Source of the DNA: Zea mays
Taxonomy: Eukaryota > Streptophyta > Magnoliopsida > Poales > Poaceae
Direction: 5' to 3'
DNA: 64,000 nucleotides
Assembly: GCF_902167145.1 (NCBI RefSeq)
Contig: NC_050100.1
Span: 193,061,439 to 193,125,438 of the forward strand
Shown: positions 45,801 through 56,850 of the stretch, one piece after another
How the letters are laid out: each line of letters starts with the position of its first letter
Numbering within the stretch: position 1 is the first letter of the stretch
The notes under the pieces: generated by a model
Database searches by the model: none
The model's input: only the letters and a program-made list of their open reading frames with translations
What the model was told of the DNA's origin: nothing
Made by a program: the position numbers and the translations under genes

Positions 45801-46045
45801 GGTGACTGTGAACTGTGAAGCGTGAAGCGCCGCGGTGGAGGGGAGGGAGCGGTGGGGACTAGGCCACTAGGGAGACTGGAGGAGTGGCCTGGCCGTTTTG
45901 GTTTGGAGGAGTGACAGTCAATTCGAAATTCGAATTCGACCACGAGCAGGCACTAGAGTATTGGGCCAAAACTGCTGTCATGATGTGGATGATGATCGGC
46001 CTAAACAAATTTGGAACCTGTTCCACAGCCTGTCTGAGAGTCTAA
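45801..46045 (-). promoter_or_regulatory. Remaining SHOC1 5' flank
   Basis: Only about 245 bp separate the SHOC1 ATG from the first PIF/Harbinger element. It is GC-rich close to the ATG, with no clear TATA box. Ends with TAA (46043-46045), the transposon target copy. Confidence 0.5.
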
Positions 46046-46583
46046 GGCTATCCGCAGCCGTTCCCTCTAAATTTTTCCCCCTAAATCTTACTATGCAGCC
46101 ACGTCAGCAAGATTCCCTCTCCTATATTTGCTCGTCCCGCAACCGTTCCCCCTAAATATTACCCTACATATCCCTCTACTCATTAAATATACATTTCCCT
46201 ACAACTAACATAACCAACTTGTTTTTTTATTTTTATTGTTTTTTTCAACACGTTTTGATTACCAGATGATACTAGGTGAACAAAATTATTTTTGTAATTA
46301 TTCGTCTTAATTAAGACATACTATGTACAAAATCAAATATTATATTATTTAATTTTAATCCTTCTTACATCATTTCATTTAAAATTAATTTACGTTAGCG
46401 GTATTCCGAATTGTTCCATTCATATGTGCACGAACTTCTCTGAAGCACACTTACTTTGGAAGACAAACCTTTCAGTCGTACGGTGCAAGCCACGACTATC
46501 TTACGATGCAAGACACCGTTGCCTTTCATACGAAGCCACGGATGGCTTTCAATGGAAGCGATCTCCCCCCCTTTGCTCTCCCC

Positions 46584-46592
46584 TATATATAT
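46584..46592 (+). promoter_or_regulatory. TATA box of transposase gene, copy 1
   Basis: TATATATAT about 66-74 bases upstream of the transposase ATG. The matching box in copy 2 is at 52892-52900. Confidence 0.6.
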
Positions 46593-46657
46593 TCAATCAA
46601 CCTCTCCCATATTCTTCGCCCATACTACTGAGTGAATCAAGTTATCCATAGTTCGGT

Positions 46658-48003
46658 ATGTCTCCGAGCCATACGGAAGATGAGTTTGCTTCGAGTGATT
46701 CGAGTGATAGTGAGGACGAAACTCTTTTGCTTGTCAACCTACTGACCCTCAACATTGCGGCTCAACACCATCACCGCCGACGGTCGGGTCTACCCCGCCG
46801 TGTCATTCACAGAGATCATTTCGCTGGAGAAAACCTCATCCAACATCACTACTTCGCCGCTAACCCAGTGTATCCACCGCATGTGTTTCGTAGAAGGTGC
46901 GCACTTCATACATTTGTCTTATGTTATGATTTGTTCAAGTTTTGACAATTATGTAATACCATTTATATAGGTTCCGCATGAGTAGGCCTTTGTTTTTCCG
47001 CATTCTGCATGGTCTTCAACAACACGATATTTACTTTACACAAAGAGTTGACGCAACTGGTATGCCCGGACTAGGACCATTACAAAAAGTTTGTGCGGCC
47101 ATGCGGATACTTGCTTATGGCTTACCTTCTGATGCGGTAGACGAGTATATTCAAATTGGGGAATCAACGGCTAGGGAATGCCTTCATCATTTTTGTCGCG
47201 CAATCATTGCTTGTTTTAGTGCCTGGTATTTACGCACTCCAACTCAAGATGACATTACTCGCATCATGCATAATAGTGAGTCGCGGGGTTTTCCTGGCAT
47301 GTTGGGATCCATCGATTGCATGCACTGGGAGTGGAGGAACTGTCCAACGGCATGGCGAGGTCAATTTTGTGGTCGAAATGGTAGGGCATCGATGATACTT
47401 GAAGCAGTTGCATCGTATGATCTATGGATTTGGCATGCATTTTTTGGCATGCCTGGGACAAACAATGACGTCAACGTGCTCCACCGATCCCCGGTATTTG
47501 ACCCAATCACTACTGGTCGAATGCCACCTGTCAATTACACAGTTAATGGTCATGCGTACAACTTCGGTTATTACCTCGCTGATGGTATTTACCCCAACTG
47601 GCCTACTTTTGTGAAAGCAATCCGACACCCATACGAGGAAAAGAAAGTCTACTTCACTCAGATGCAGGAAAGTTGCCGAAAGGATATTGAGCGTGCATTT
47701 GGAGTACTTCAAGCCCGGTGGGCGGTGCTCCGTGGACCAGCTTATGGTTGGGATCGTAATCGTTTGACAGAGATAATGACGGCTTGCATCATCATGCACA
47801 ACATGATCGTCGAAGACGAAGGGCCATTTGCTGCAAACATTGATTTCAGAGACAACTCTTCAAAGATTGATTCATCTCAAATTATAGCAGAAGGTCGTGC
47901 CGAATGGGTTATTAACCACTTTGATCTACGTCGCCAAGAAAGATCGTGCTCCCTTCAAAATGATCTTGTCGAGCACTTATGGAATCGCCGTGGAAGTATG
48001 TAA
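46658..48003 (+). CDS. PIF/Harbinger transposase, copy 1
   Basis: DDE-type nuclease that cuts and joins the transposon at TAA/TTA targets. Two exons, 46658-46896 and 46971-48003, with a 74-bp GT-AG intron, in phase, give 423 residues. The N-terminus is acidic, then basic (MSPSHTEDEFASSDSSDSED; HHHRRRSGLPRR). The DNA-binding part includes GLGPLQKVCAAMRILAYGLP. The catalytic triad is visible as GSIDCMHWEW (D), GTNNDVNVLHRSP (D) and DIERAFGVLQARW (E), with the family-typical DGIYPNWPTFVKA. There is no stop or frameshift, so it is potentially active. PIF transposases also need the MYB-like partner. Confidence 0.95.
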
Positions 48004-48404
48004 TAATTATGTGTCGTAGCTGCTTAGTTCGCACTTACTATCACTACTTGTAATGTGTTTTCGTCTAAGTTTGTATTCGGATAAATAAGCTACGTTTCCG
48101 AAATTTTCCATATAGGCGACTACATTTTAGTTGACATACAACGTTTTTTGTGTACCACACACAACGCAACATCATAATTCATGATTTCTTCTACAATATA
48201 AAACATACCATTCGATTGGCAATAATCTTGTTCAAACATTTCTGACATCCAAGCTCATTATTGTCTAATACAACAGCAAACAACTTAAGATACACTGGTT
48301 CGACCAAACAAATACTGATGTTCATAATACAATTTCGTAAACGAAGTAACATAAAATTGTCTCAACATGTCTCAACAGCACATGCGCACATCCAACAGAA
48401 CCGT

Positions 48405-49808
48405 TCACGATTGCTCAAAAGTAAATATGAACTGCTGCAATTTTTTTCTGTTCCTTCATCACAACCCAAACTTCAGGATCTACATCTTCTTCGTTTGTCG
48501 ACAACAGCATCTGCAAACGTTGTTCTGCCGATTTCAGTTCTTCAAGTTTGAGTTCCCTTTGTCTTATGCTTAACTTTTGGGCTTCCAATTCCAATCTCTT
48601 CTTCTGTATCTCCCTGTCTTCTTCAGTGGTCTTTTCTTTTTTTTTCCCTTTTCTATGGACCTCTGTATTTGTTTCTCAGTAATTTCTTGTAATCGGCTTA
48701 AGTACTCCGGGGACGAAGATGAACCAGCTTTCTTTCTCTCAGCTTTACTGTAATCACGGCCACGAGGCCTTTTTCCTGAAAGCCCAGCGGATCCACTATC
48801 AGTCTCCGGTGTTTCCACTGATGGACACCCCGAAGAAGGTATTGATCTTGCATGTAATCCTCTAAACGAGTGTCCTTGACATATGCTCTCCCATTTCGGT
48901 TCCCCCTTCAATTGATGCCAGCAGTGCATATAATGAAATGGTTTGCCCTCCTCATGAGCAAACAAAGTGGCTGCCTTCGATGTCTGCAAATTTGGAATTG
49001 ATTATATAATGAGTTGCAGCAGAGACACATGTACTACATAAAATCATCGTTTCAATAGTCGTACCTTATCGTCGTCACTTAGACCACTTTGTTTCTCTCT
49101 TAGGACTCGGGCGTAGTATCCAGAGAATTTACTGACATCAGCCCTTATCTTGTCCCATCGGCTGCTAAGTGCTCTGTTAAGTCGACAAGGAAATTCCCCC
49201 CTTTGTTCATTGTACCTTTTTTCAATTCTGGCCCAGAGACCCTCCCTCCTTTGCCCAGTATTGACAATAGGGTCACTACTTATTTGCAACCAAGTAGTAC
49301 AAAGGAGTTTGTCTTCTGGTGCTGTAAAGTTTTGTTCTTTGGATTTCTTTTGTTTTTGAACTGGAGGTGCATTTTTCTCAGGACTATTGATGTCCTGAAC
49401 ACTGTGTTCAGCATCTGACTCCAAGTGTACAGGCATTTGAGGTATAGTGTTCGAACCCTGCAACGGTGTACTTGATAGTGATGGTGGATAAGAATCTGTG
49501 TATGGACTCATTCCAACCGACCCAAGAGGGTTCCTCACAAAATTCATGTAGTGATTCCAATATAGTGCAGATTGGGAAGCGGGGATCATGGTTGATTGGG
49601 AACTAGTATTCCCTGGCTGAATTGGAGCCCACATTGTAGTTGGACCTTGTCCAGGACTAGGAAAATTAATGTTTCCCATGATGTTGCAATCGACTGGATT
49701 CTGCTGCATGTAGCCCGTTGGCCATAAGGGGGGTGGTGGTGGAAATTGCTGGGCATTTGAGGGATTTGACATCGCCTGCGACGATGTCGCATTGTTGGCA
49801 GGGTCCAT
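48405..49808 (-). CDS. PIF ORF2, MYB-like partner, copy 1 (frame break at purine run)
   Basis: Partner protein required with the transposase for excision in Ping/Pong/PIF systems. Exon 1 is 49065-49808 (MDPANNATSSQ; the ATG follows an acceptor TATCCTAG). Exon 2 runs from 48983 downward. The MYB/SANT-like region is FTAPEDKLLCTTWLQISSDP to SSRWDKIRADVSKFSGYY (about 165-235), then PFHYMHCWHQLKGEPKW. At 48636-48642 the minus strand reads A AAA AAG in frame. The zero frame runs on to a stop at 48570 (KTGRYRRRDWNWKPKS), whereas -1 opens the conserved helix RLELEAQKLSIRQRELKLEE. Copy 1 also has two fewer A near 48441, which would alter the last residues. It may be a broken gene or one that needs slippage. 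Confidence 0.8.
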
Positions 49809-50150
49809 GCTAGGATATGTGGAGATGGCACACATTTAGTCATATGATACAAAGTGAAGCCAATCGACAAAACGAGGTACGTTATACTTAAGACAAACAA
49901 TATGAAGACACGCAAATAATAGTACCATAATGTAATGAACTTATTAAGGAGTAGCTGCATCAGAACATTTCAGATTCAACATAGTTCACAGACGACAACG
50001 TTCGTAACATCATACTAACTTAAGCTGACGAGGTAGCATGGAGACTTAGACATACATCACACGACTAGTTCGACAACTTGACAACTACGAGAACCCGAGT
50101 AATGGGATGTTCAAAAGCCAATCCTGCTTGTACAGGAGGAATACATTGAA

Positions 50151-50543
50151 CTAATAAATATTCCAATAGCTATTACGAGTTGACCTATCTGAGTCGCTGA
50201 AGTACCACTCGTCACTCACATCTGGGCAGTAGAACTCCTCTTCGTCGACAGATGGTTCAGTAACTGTTGGAGGGGTCGAAGGAGATGTCGGTTGAACACT
50301 TATGTCATCCCCCTCGTACTTAGCAATTTCAGGAAAAGTTTGGGCTTTTGCCTCTAAGGCATCTTGGTGAAGCAAATCAAGTTTTTCTTTCATGGCAAAG
50401 AGGGTTCTAGCTAATATCTCTTCGTCATGCATGTGGTCTAATGCATGATCTACTAATCCACGAAGGGATTTTGTGGCATCCTCGGCACAGTCGACAAGTA
50501 CTTTAACCAAAGACTTCATGGTATCTTCTTTCGAGGATGCCAT
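50151..50543 (-). CDS. ORF3 of PIF/Harbinger element, copy 1, unrecognised
   Basis: 130 residues, MASSKEDTMKSLVKVLVDCA to WYFSDSDRSTRNSYWNIY. The ATG lies just downstream of a good acceptor (TTCTTTGCAG), so it is likely spliced from the upstream GC-rich exon. The N-terminal 80 residues look helical and amphipathic (LVKVLVDCAEDATKSLRGLV, EEILARTLFAMKEKLDLLHQ). The C-terminal 50 are acidic and Pro/Ser/Thr-rich (SVDEEEFYCPDVSDEWYFSD). The frame is intact in copy 2 with three amino-acid changes. A splice from AG/GTCAAC near its end to the ORF2 acceptor would be in frame, so it could be an N-terminal extension of ORF2. I do not recognise the protein and assign no function. Confidence 0.6.
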   Translation of the reverse strand: MASSKEDTMKSLVKVLVDCAEDATKSLRGLVDHALDHMHDEEILARTLFAMKEKLDLLHQDALEAKAQTFPEIAKYEGDDISVQPTSPSTPPTVTEPSVDEEEFYCPDVSDEWYFSDSDRSTRNSYWNIY

Positions 50544-51839
50544 TCGGAACTGTGCTGCAAAGAATAATATATGAACAAACACTACGATTTCCTTATGAAC
50601 CATAAAGGCTTAACGAAATGAAAACAACCCAAAATAATTATCAATTATGTTGCATGCAACAAGTAAAGATTTGAATTGTACCATTCATATTGCAGCATGG
50701 AACATGACATATTTATAGAAGTATAACACTGCAAATGTTATGACTGGTAAGGGCAACATATGGGAATTAGAAATAAAAAAAATTGACTAGTTCGATATAT
50801 AGTTGTTTGTGATAGCTGCCTGTAGACTTATAAATATTGTTGTATCTTGTGGACATGGACGGAATTTAAAAGCAATGCACTCATTGTACAGCAGTAACAA
50901 ATGTTTGATGTCAGTTTTGTAGAAAACAGTTAAGGAGAAAATTAACAAACAATGCAATCCATGTCAGCAGAAACATTACTGTAATGTGAGGGTTGTAGAA
51001 AACATTCAAGGATACAAAAAACAAGCTATGTACTCCATGCAAGCACAAACATAATGTACATAATAAAGAACTGTGTGGTCATACCATCACTTGCTGAAGA
51101 AAACATAATGTTAATGGGAGGATATTGTGAAATACGTGAGGGTTGTACACATTACTACAACAAAAATAAATTAGTTGTTGTATCAATATAGAAACCTACT
51201 AAATGAAGCTGCACAATAGTTCACTATCCTCCACTCGTATACAAGGGTGACAAACAAATTGGGGGGAAGTAGAGGAACACAATAAGGGTTGACATAGACC
51301 TAACAATATGAATGAACATGAGGCATACTAACTTCAGAAGTAATGCCCCATCTGAGTATGTCGATGAGAGTTTTAAAAAGGATAATAAACAATGAACATA
51401 ACACAGAGTTGGATGAAGTAACACATTGTGGGGCACACTACGATGAATCACTCTAGTACATTTACTAAAATGAGCTGTGGTTGTGGACAGTGTTCATCCA
51501 AAATTAATTCCAGAAGACTACACTTGAAGGCAGTATGGAAGCTAGTCCGTAGTGTAGGGATTACAAAATAATGGAAGGTCAACAACGTCTGGCCCTAGTA
51601 CTAAGCACAACCAAATTTAGTTGGACCAAGTATGAAGGACATTCGCCAGGTTGAGTACCTTAGAATTGTCTAACCCTAAAAGGCAGACCAGATCCGCGGA
51701 AATTTGTGAACTGGGATTCATCGTTTCTTTTCGGATGAAATTCGTTACGGTTGAAAGGATTACTGGATTGCCGTACTAATAAGTTGTTCAAAGTTGTGCG
51801 CAAGATTAACATAAACAATACGGGTCGAAGGGCGTACCT

Positions 51840-52290
51840 CAAGATCCGAAGATTTGGGCGGGGAGAAGACGAATCCAACTGCTGGATTGCAGATCCGTTG
51901 AAGGCATCGATGGTCGGACGGGGAAACCAACCAAGCTGTCGCGACGAACCTCGACGGAGCCGGATTTGCGCCCGCTTCGTCTTCGGTCTTGACCGGAGCT
52001 GGTTGGTCACCACCTCCACTTCGTCGTCCACAGCTCCGACGGGGACCGGCACGCTAGCGCGCCCGAATCGCCGTCGCCTCGTCGCGAATCGCCGAAACGC
52101 AGGCGCCTCGAACGGGAGAGAAGACGACCGCGAAGCTTCCGGTCGGTGCCGCGGGCGGAGTCTTCCGCGCGAAGCAGTGGAGGGGGAGTGCACAGTGACG
52201 CCCTGCATCTGGCGTGAGAGAGAAGAGGGTCGCGGCGAGGGGAGGCGAATAGCGGCGACCGCTGCGGAGGGAAGGGGTGAACAGTATCCC
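51840..52290 (-). promoter_or_regulatory. GC-rich 5' exon and promoter side of the minus-strand unit, copy 1
   Basis: CpG-rich stretch next to the right TIR. A donor CTTGAG/GTACGC on the minus strand at about 51838 fits a first exon that splices to ORF3 or ORF2. An open frame (MQGVTVHSPSTASRGRLRP...) crosses the exon but does not join ORF3 in frame through the nearby acceptors, so I read it as leader. Confidence 0.45.
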
Positions 52291-52965
52291 CTAAATCGTG
52301 AACAGTGCTAGGGGAGGGGGGCCGAAGGGTTTAGCGTTGCAGTCAGTCTAAGGCTATCCGCAGCCGTTCCCCCTAAATTTTTCCCCCTAAATCTTACTAT
52401 GCAGCCACGTCAGCAAGATTCCCTCCCCTATATTTGCTCGTCCCGCAACCGTTCCCCCTAAATATTACCCTACATATCCCTCTACTCATTAAATATACAT
52501 TTCCCTACAACTAACATAACCAACTTGTTTTTTTTATTTTTATTGTTTTTTTCAACACGTTTTGATTACCAGATGATACTAGGTGAACAAAATTATTTTT
52601 GTAATTATTCGTCTTAATTAAGACATACTATGTACAAAATCAAATATTATATTATTTAATTTTAATCCTTCTTACATCATTTCATTTAAAATTAATTTAC
52701 GTTAGCGGTATTCCGAATTGTTCCATTCATATGTGCACGAACTTCTCTGAAGCACACTTACTTTGGAAGACAAACCTTTCAGTCGTACGGTGCAAGCCAC
52801 GACTATCTTACGATGCAAGACACCGTTGCCTTTCATACGAAGCCACGGATGGCTTTCAATGGAAGCGATCTCCCCCCCCTTTGCTCTCCCCTATATATAT
52901 TCAATCAACCTCTCCCATATTCTTCGCCCATACTACTGAGTGAATCAAGTTATCCATAGTTCGGT

Positions 52966-54311
52966 ATGTCTCCGAGCCATACGGAAGATGAGTTTGCTTC
53001 GAGTGATTCGAGTGATAGTGAGGACGAAACTCTTTTGCTTGTCAACCTACTGACCCTCAACATTGCGGCTCAACACCATCACCGCCGACGGTCGGGTCTA
53101 CCCCGCCGTGTCATTCACAGAGATCATTTCGCTGGAGAAAACCTCATCCAACATCACTACTTCGCCGCTAACCCAGTGTATCCACCGCATGTGTTTCGTA
53201 GAAGGTGCGCACTTCATACATTTGTCTTATGTTATGATTTGTTCAAGTTTTGACAATTATGCAATACCATTTATATAGGTTCCGCATGAGTAGGCCTTTG
53301 TTTCTCCGCATTCTGCATGGTCTTCAACAACACGATATTTACTTTACACAAAGAGTTGACGCAACTGGTATGCCCGGACTAGGACCATTACAAAAAGTTT
53401 GTGCGGCCATGCGGATACTTGCTTATGGCTTACCTTCTGATGCGGTAGACGAGTATATTCAAATTGGGGAATCAACGGCTAGGGAATGCCTTCATCATTT
53501 TTGTCGCGCAATCATTGCCTGTTTTAGTGCCTGGTATTTACGCACTCCAACTCAAGATGACATTACTCGCATCATGCATAATAGTGAGTCGCGGGGTTTT
53601 CCTGGCATGTTGGGATCCATCGATTGCATGCACTGGGAGTGGAGGAACTGTCCAACGGCATGGCGAGGTCAATTTTGTGGTCGAAATGGTAGGGCATCGA
53701 TGATACTTGAAGCAGTTGCATCGTATGATCTATGGATTTGGCATGCATTTTTTGGCATGCCTGGGACAAACAATGACGTCAACGTGCTCCACCGATCCCC
53801 GGTATTTGACCCAATCACTACTGGTCGAATGCCACCTGTCAATTACACAGTTAATGGTCATGCGTACAACTTCGGTTATTACCTCGCTAATGGTATTTAC
53901 CCCAACTGGCCTACTTTTGTGAAAGCAATCCGACACCCATACGAGGAAAAGAAAGTCTACTTCACTCAGATGCAGGAAAGTTGCCGAAAGGATATTGAGC
54001 GTGCATTTGGAGTACTTCAAGCCCGGTGGGCGGTGCTCCGTGGACCAGCTTATGGTTGGGATCGTAATCGTTTGACAGAGATAATGACGGCTTGCATCAT
54101 CATGCACAACATGATCGTCGAAGACGAAGGGCCATTTGCTGCAAACATTGATTTCGGAGACAACTCTTCAAGGATTGATTCATCTCAAATTATAGCGGAA
54201 GGCCGTGCCGAATGGGTTATTAACCACTTTGATCTACGTCGCCAAGAAAGATCGTGCTCCCTTCAAAATGATCTTGTCGAGCACTTATGGAATTGCCGTG
54301 GAAGTATGTAA
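52966..54311 (+). CDS. PIF/Harbinger transposase, copy 2
   Basis: Exons 52966-53204 and 53279-54311 with the same 74-bp intron and length (423 residues). The D, D, E motifs are unchanged (GSIDCMHWEW, GTNNDVNVLHRSP, DIERAFGVLQARW). A few replacements from copy 1 include L for F in FLRILHGLQ, N for D in the ANGIYPNW segment, G for R in DFGDNS, and C for R in WNCRGSM. The ANGIYPNW change is one residue from an otherwise well-kept motif, so activity could differ. No stop or frameshift. Confidence 0.95.
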
Positions 54312-54712
54312 TAATTATGTGTCGTAGCTGCTTAGTTCGCACTTACTATCAGTACTTGTAATGTGTTTTCGTCTAAGTTTGTATTCGAATAAATAAGCTA
54401 CGTTTCCGAAATTTTCCATACAGGCGACTACATTTTAGTTGACATACAACGTTTTTTGTGTACCACACACAACGCAACATCAGAATTCATGATTTCTTCT
54501 ACAATATAAAACATACCATTCGATTGGCAATAATCTTGTTCAAACATTTCTGACATCCAAGCTCATTATTGTCTAATACAACAGCAAACAACTTAAGATA
54601 CACTGGTTCGACCAAACAAATACTGATGTTCATAATACAATTTCGTAAACGAAGTAACATAAAATTGTCTCAACATGTCTCAACAGCACATGCGCACATC
54701 CAACAGAACCGT

Positions 54713-56118
54713 TCACGATTGCTCAAAAGTAAATATGAACTGCTGCAATTTTTTTTTCTGTTCCTTCATCACAACCCAAACTTCAGGATCTACATCTTCT
54801 TCGTTTGTCGACAAAAGCATCTGCAAACGTTGTTCTGCCGATTTCAGTTCTTCAAGTTTGAGTTCCCTTTGTCTTATGCTTAACTTTTGGGCTTCCAATT
54901 CCAATCTCTTCTTCTGTATCTCCCTGTCTTCTTCAGTGGTCTTTTCTTTTTTTCCCCCTTTTCTATGGACCTCTGTATTTGTTTCTCAGTAATTTCTTGT
55001 AATCGGCTTAAGTACTCCGGGGACGAAGATGAACCAGCTTTCTTTCTCTCAGCTTTACTGTAATCACGGCCACACGGCCTTTTTCCTGAAAGCCCAGCGG
55101 ATCCACTGCCAGTCTCTGGTGTTTCCACTGATGGACACCCCGAAGAAGGTATTGATCTTGCATGTAATCCTCTAAACGAGTGTCCTTGACATATGCTCTA
55201 CCATTTCGGTTCCCCCTTCAATTGATGCCAGCAGTGCATATAATGAAATGGTTTGCCCTCCTCATGAGCAAACAAAGTGGCTGCCTTCGATGTCTGCAAA
55301 TTTGGAATTGATTATATAATGAGTTGCAGCAGAGACACATGTACTACATAAAATCATCGTTTCAATAGTCGTACCTTATCGTCGTCACTTAGACCACTTT
55401 GTTTCTCTCTTAGGACTCGGGCGTAGTATCCAGAGAATTTACTGACATCAGCCCTTATCTTGTCCCATCGGCTGCTAAGTGCTCTGTTAAGTCAACAAGG
55501 AAATTCCCCCCTTTGTTCATTGTACCTTTTTTCAATTCTGGCCCAGAGACCCTCCCTCCTTTGCCCAGTATTGACAATAGGGTCACTACTTATTTGCAAC
55601 CAAGTAGTACAAAGAAGTCTGTCTTCTGGTGCTGTAAAGTTTTGTTCTTTGGATTTCTTTTGTTTTTGAACTGGAGGTGCATTTTTCTCAGGACTATTGA
55701 TGTCCTGAACACTGTGTTCAGCATCTGACTCCAAGTGTACAGGCATTTGAGGTATAGTGTTCGAACCCTGCAACGGTGTACTTGATAGTGATGGTGGATA
55801 AGAATCTGTGTATGGACTCATTCCAACCGACCCAAGAGGGTTCCTCACAAAATTCATGTAGTGATTCCAATATAGTGCAGATTGGGAAGCAGGGATCATG
55901 GTTGATTGGGAACTAGTATTCCCTGGCTGAATTGGAGCCCACATTGTAGTTGGACCTTGTCCAGGACTAGGAAAATTAATGTTTCCCATGATGTTGCAAT
56001 CGACTGGATTCTGCTGCATGTAGCTCGTTGGCCATAAGGGGGGTGGTGGTGGAAATTGCTGGGCATTTGAGGGATTTGACATCGCCTGCGACGATGTCGC
56101 ATTGTTGGCAGGGTCCAT
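54713..56118 (-). pseudogene. PIF ORF2, MYB-like partner, copy 2 (nonsense codon)
   Basis: Same layout as copy 1: exon 1 55375-56118, exon 2 from 55293. After RYNEQRGEFPC the Arg codon CGA of copy 1 is TGA (55492-55494), a C-to-T change at a CpG, which cuts off the MYB-like domain and all of exon 2. The A AAA AAG heptamer with the same frame break is at 54946-54952. After -1 the helix LEAQKLSIRQRELKLEELKS continues to MKEQKKKLQQFIFTFEQS and a stop. The protein cannot be made whole from this copy. Confidence 0.85.
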
Positions 56119-56457
56119 GCTAGGATATGTGGAGATGGCACACATTTAGTCATATGATACAAAGTGAAGCCAATCGACAAAACGAGGTACGTTATACTTA
56201 AGACAAACAATATGAAGACACGCAAATAATAGTACCATAATGTAATGAACTTATTAAGGAGTAGCATCAGAACATTTCAGATTCAACATAGTTCACAGAC
56301 GACAACGTTCGTAACATCATACTAACTTAAGCTGACGAGGTAGCATGGAGACTTAGACATACATCACACGACTAGTTCGACAACTTGACAACTACGAGAA
56401 CCCGAGTAATGGGATGTTCAAAAGCCAATCCTGCTTGTACAGGAGGAATACATTGAA

Positions 56458-56850
56458 CTAATAAATATTCCAATAGCTATTACGAGTTGACCTATCTGAG
56501 TCGCTGAAGTACCACTCGTCACTCACATCCGGGCAGTAGAACTCCTCTTCGTCGACAGATGGTTCAGTAACTGTTGGAGGGGTCGAAGGAGATGTCGGTT
56601 GAACACTTATGTCATCCCCCTCGTACTTAGCAATTTTAGGAAAAGCTTGGACTTTTGCCTCTAAGGCATCTTGGTGAAGCAAATCAAGTTTTTCTTTCAT
56701 GGCAAAGAGGGTTCTAGCTAATATCTCTTCGTCATGCATGTGGTCTAATGCATGATCTACTAATCCACGAAGGGATTTTGTGGCATCCTCGGCACAGTCG
56801 ACAAGTACTTTAACCAAAGACTTCATGGTATCTTCTTTCGAGGATGCCAT
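56458..56850 (-). CDS. ORF3 of PIF/Harbinger element, copy 2, unrecognised
   Basis: The same 130-residue frame as in copy 1, intact even though ORF2 of this copy is broken. It differs at three residues (KVQAFPKIAKY against KAQTFPEIAKY). The acceptor before the ATG and the acidic C-terminal tail are the same. With so few changes the pattern does not by itself show selection. Confidence 0.6.
   Translation of the reverse strand: MASSKEDTMKSLVKVLVDCAEDATKSLRGLVDHALDHMHDEEILARTLFAMKEKLDLLHQDALEAKVQAFPKIAKYEGDDISVQPTSPSTPPTVTEPSVDEEEFYCPDVSDEWYFSDSDRSTRNSYWNIY

Larger units (their letters stand above)
46046..52348. mobile_element. PIF/Harbinger transposon, copy 1
   Basis: 6303 bp, flanked by TAA (46043-46045; 52349-52351). 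The ends GGCTATCCGCAGCCGTTCCC and the complement of GGGTTTAGCGTTGCAGTCAGTC are imperfect inverted repeats. It carries a plus-strand spliced DDE transposase and a convergent minus-strand unit with ORF3 and a MYB-like ORF2. The element is almost identical to copy 2 and lies in the same orientation. Confidence 0.95.

Noticed and set aside
47156..47922. Open frames in other phases and on the minus strand across the transposase (also 53464-54107)
   Set aside because: Shadows of the transposase coding sequence, repeated only because the element is duplicated.
51751..52311. 186-codon plus-strand frame, also at 58058-58618
   Set aside because: It lies antisense to the GC-rich leader of the minus-strand transposon unit, is Arg-rich and low complexity, and runs into the TIR region. 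GC content explains it.
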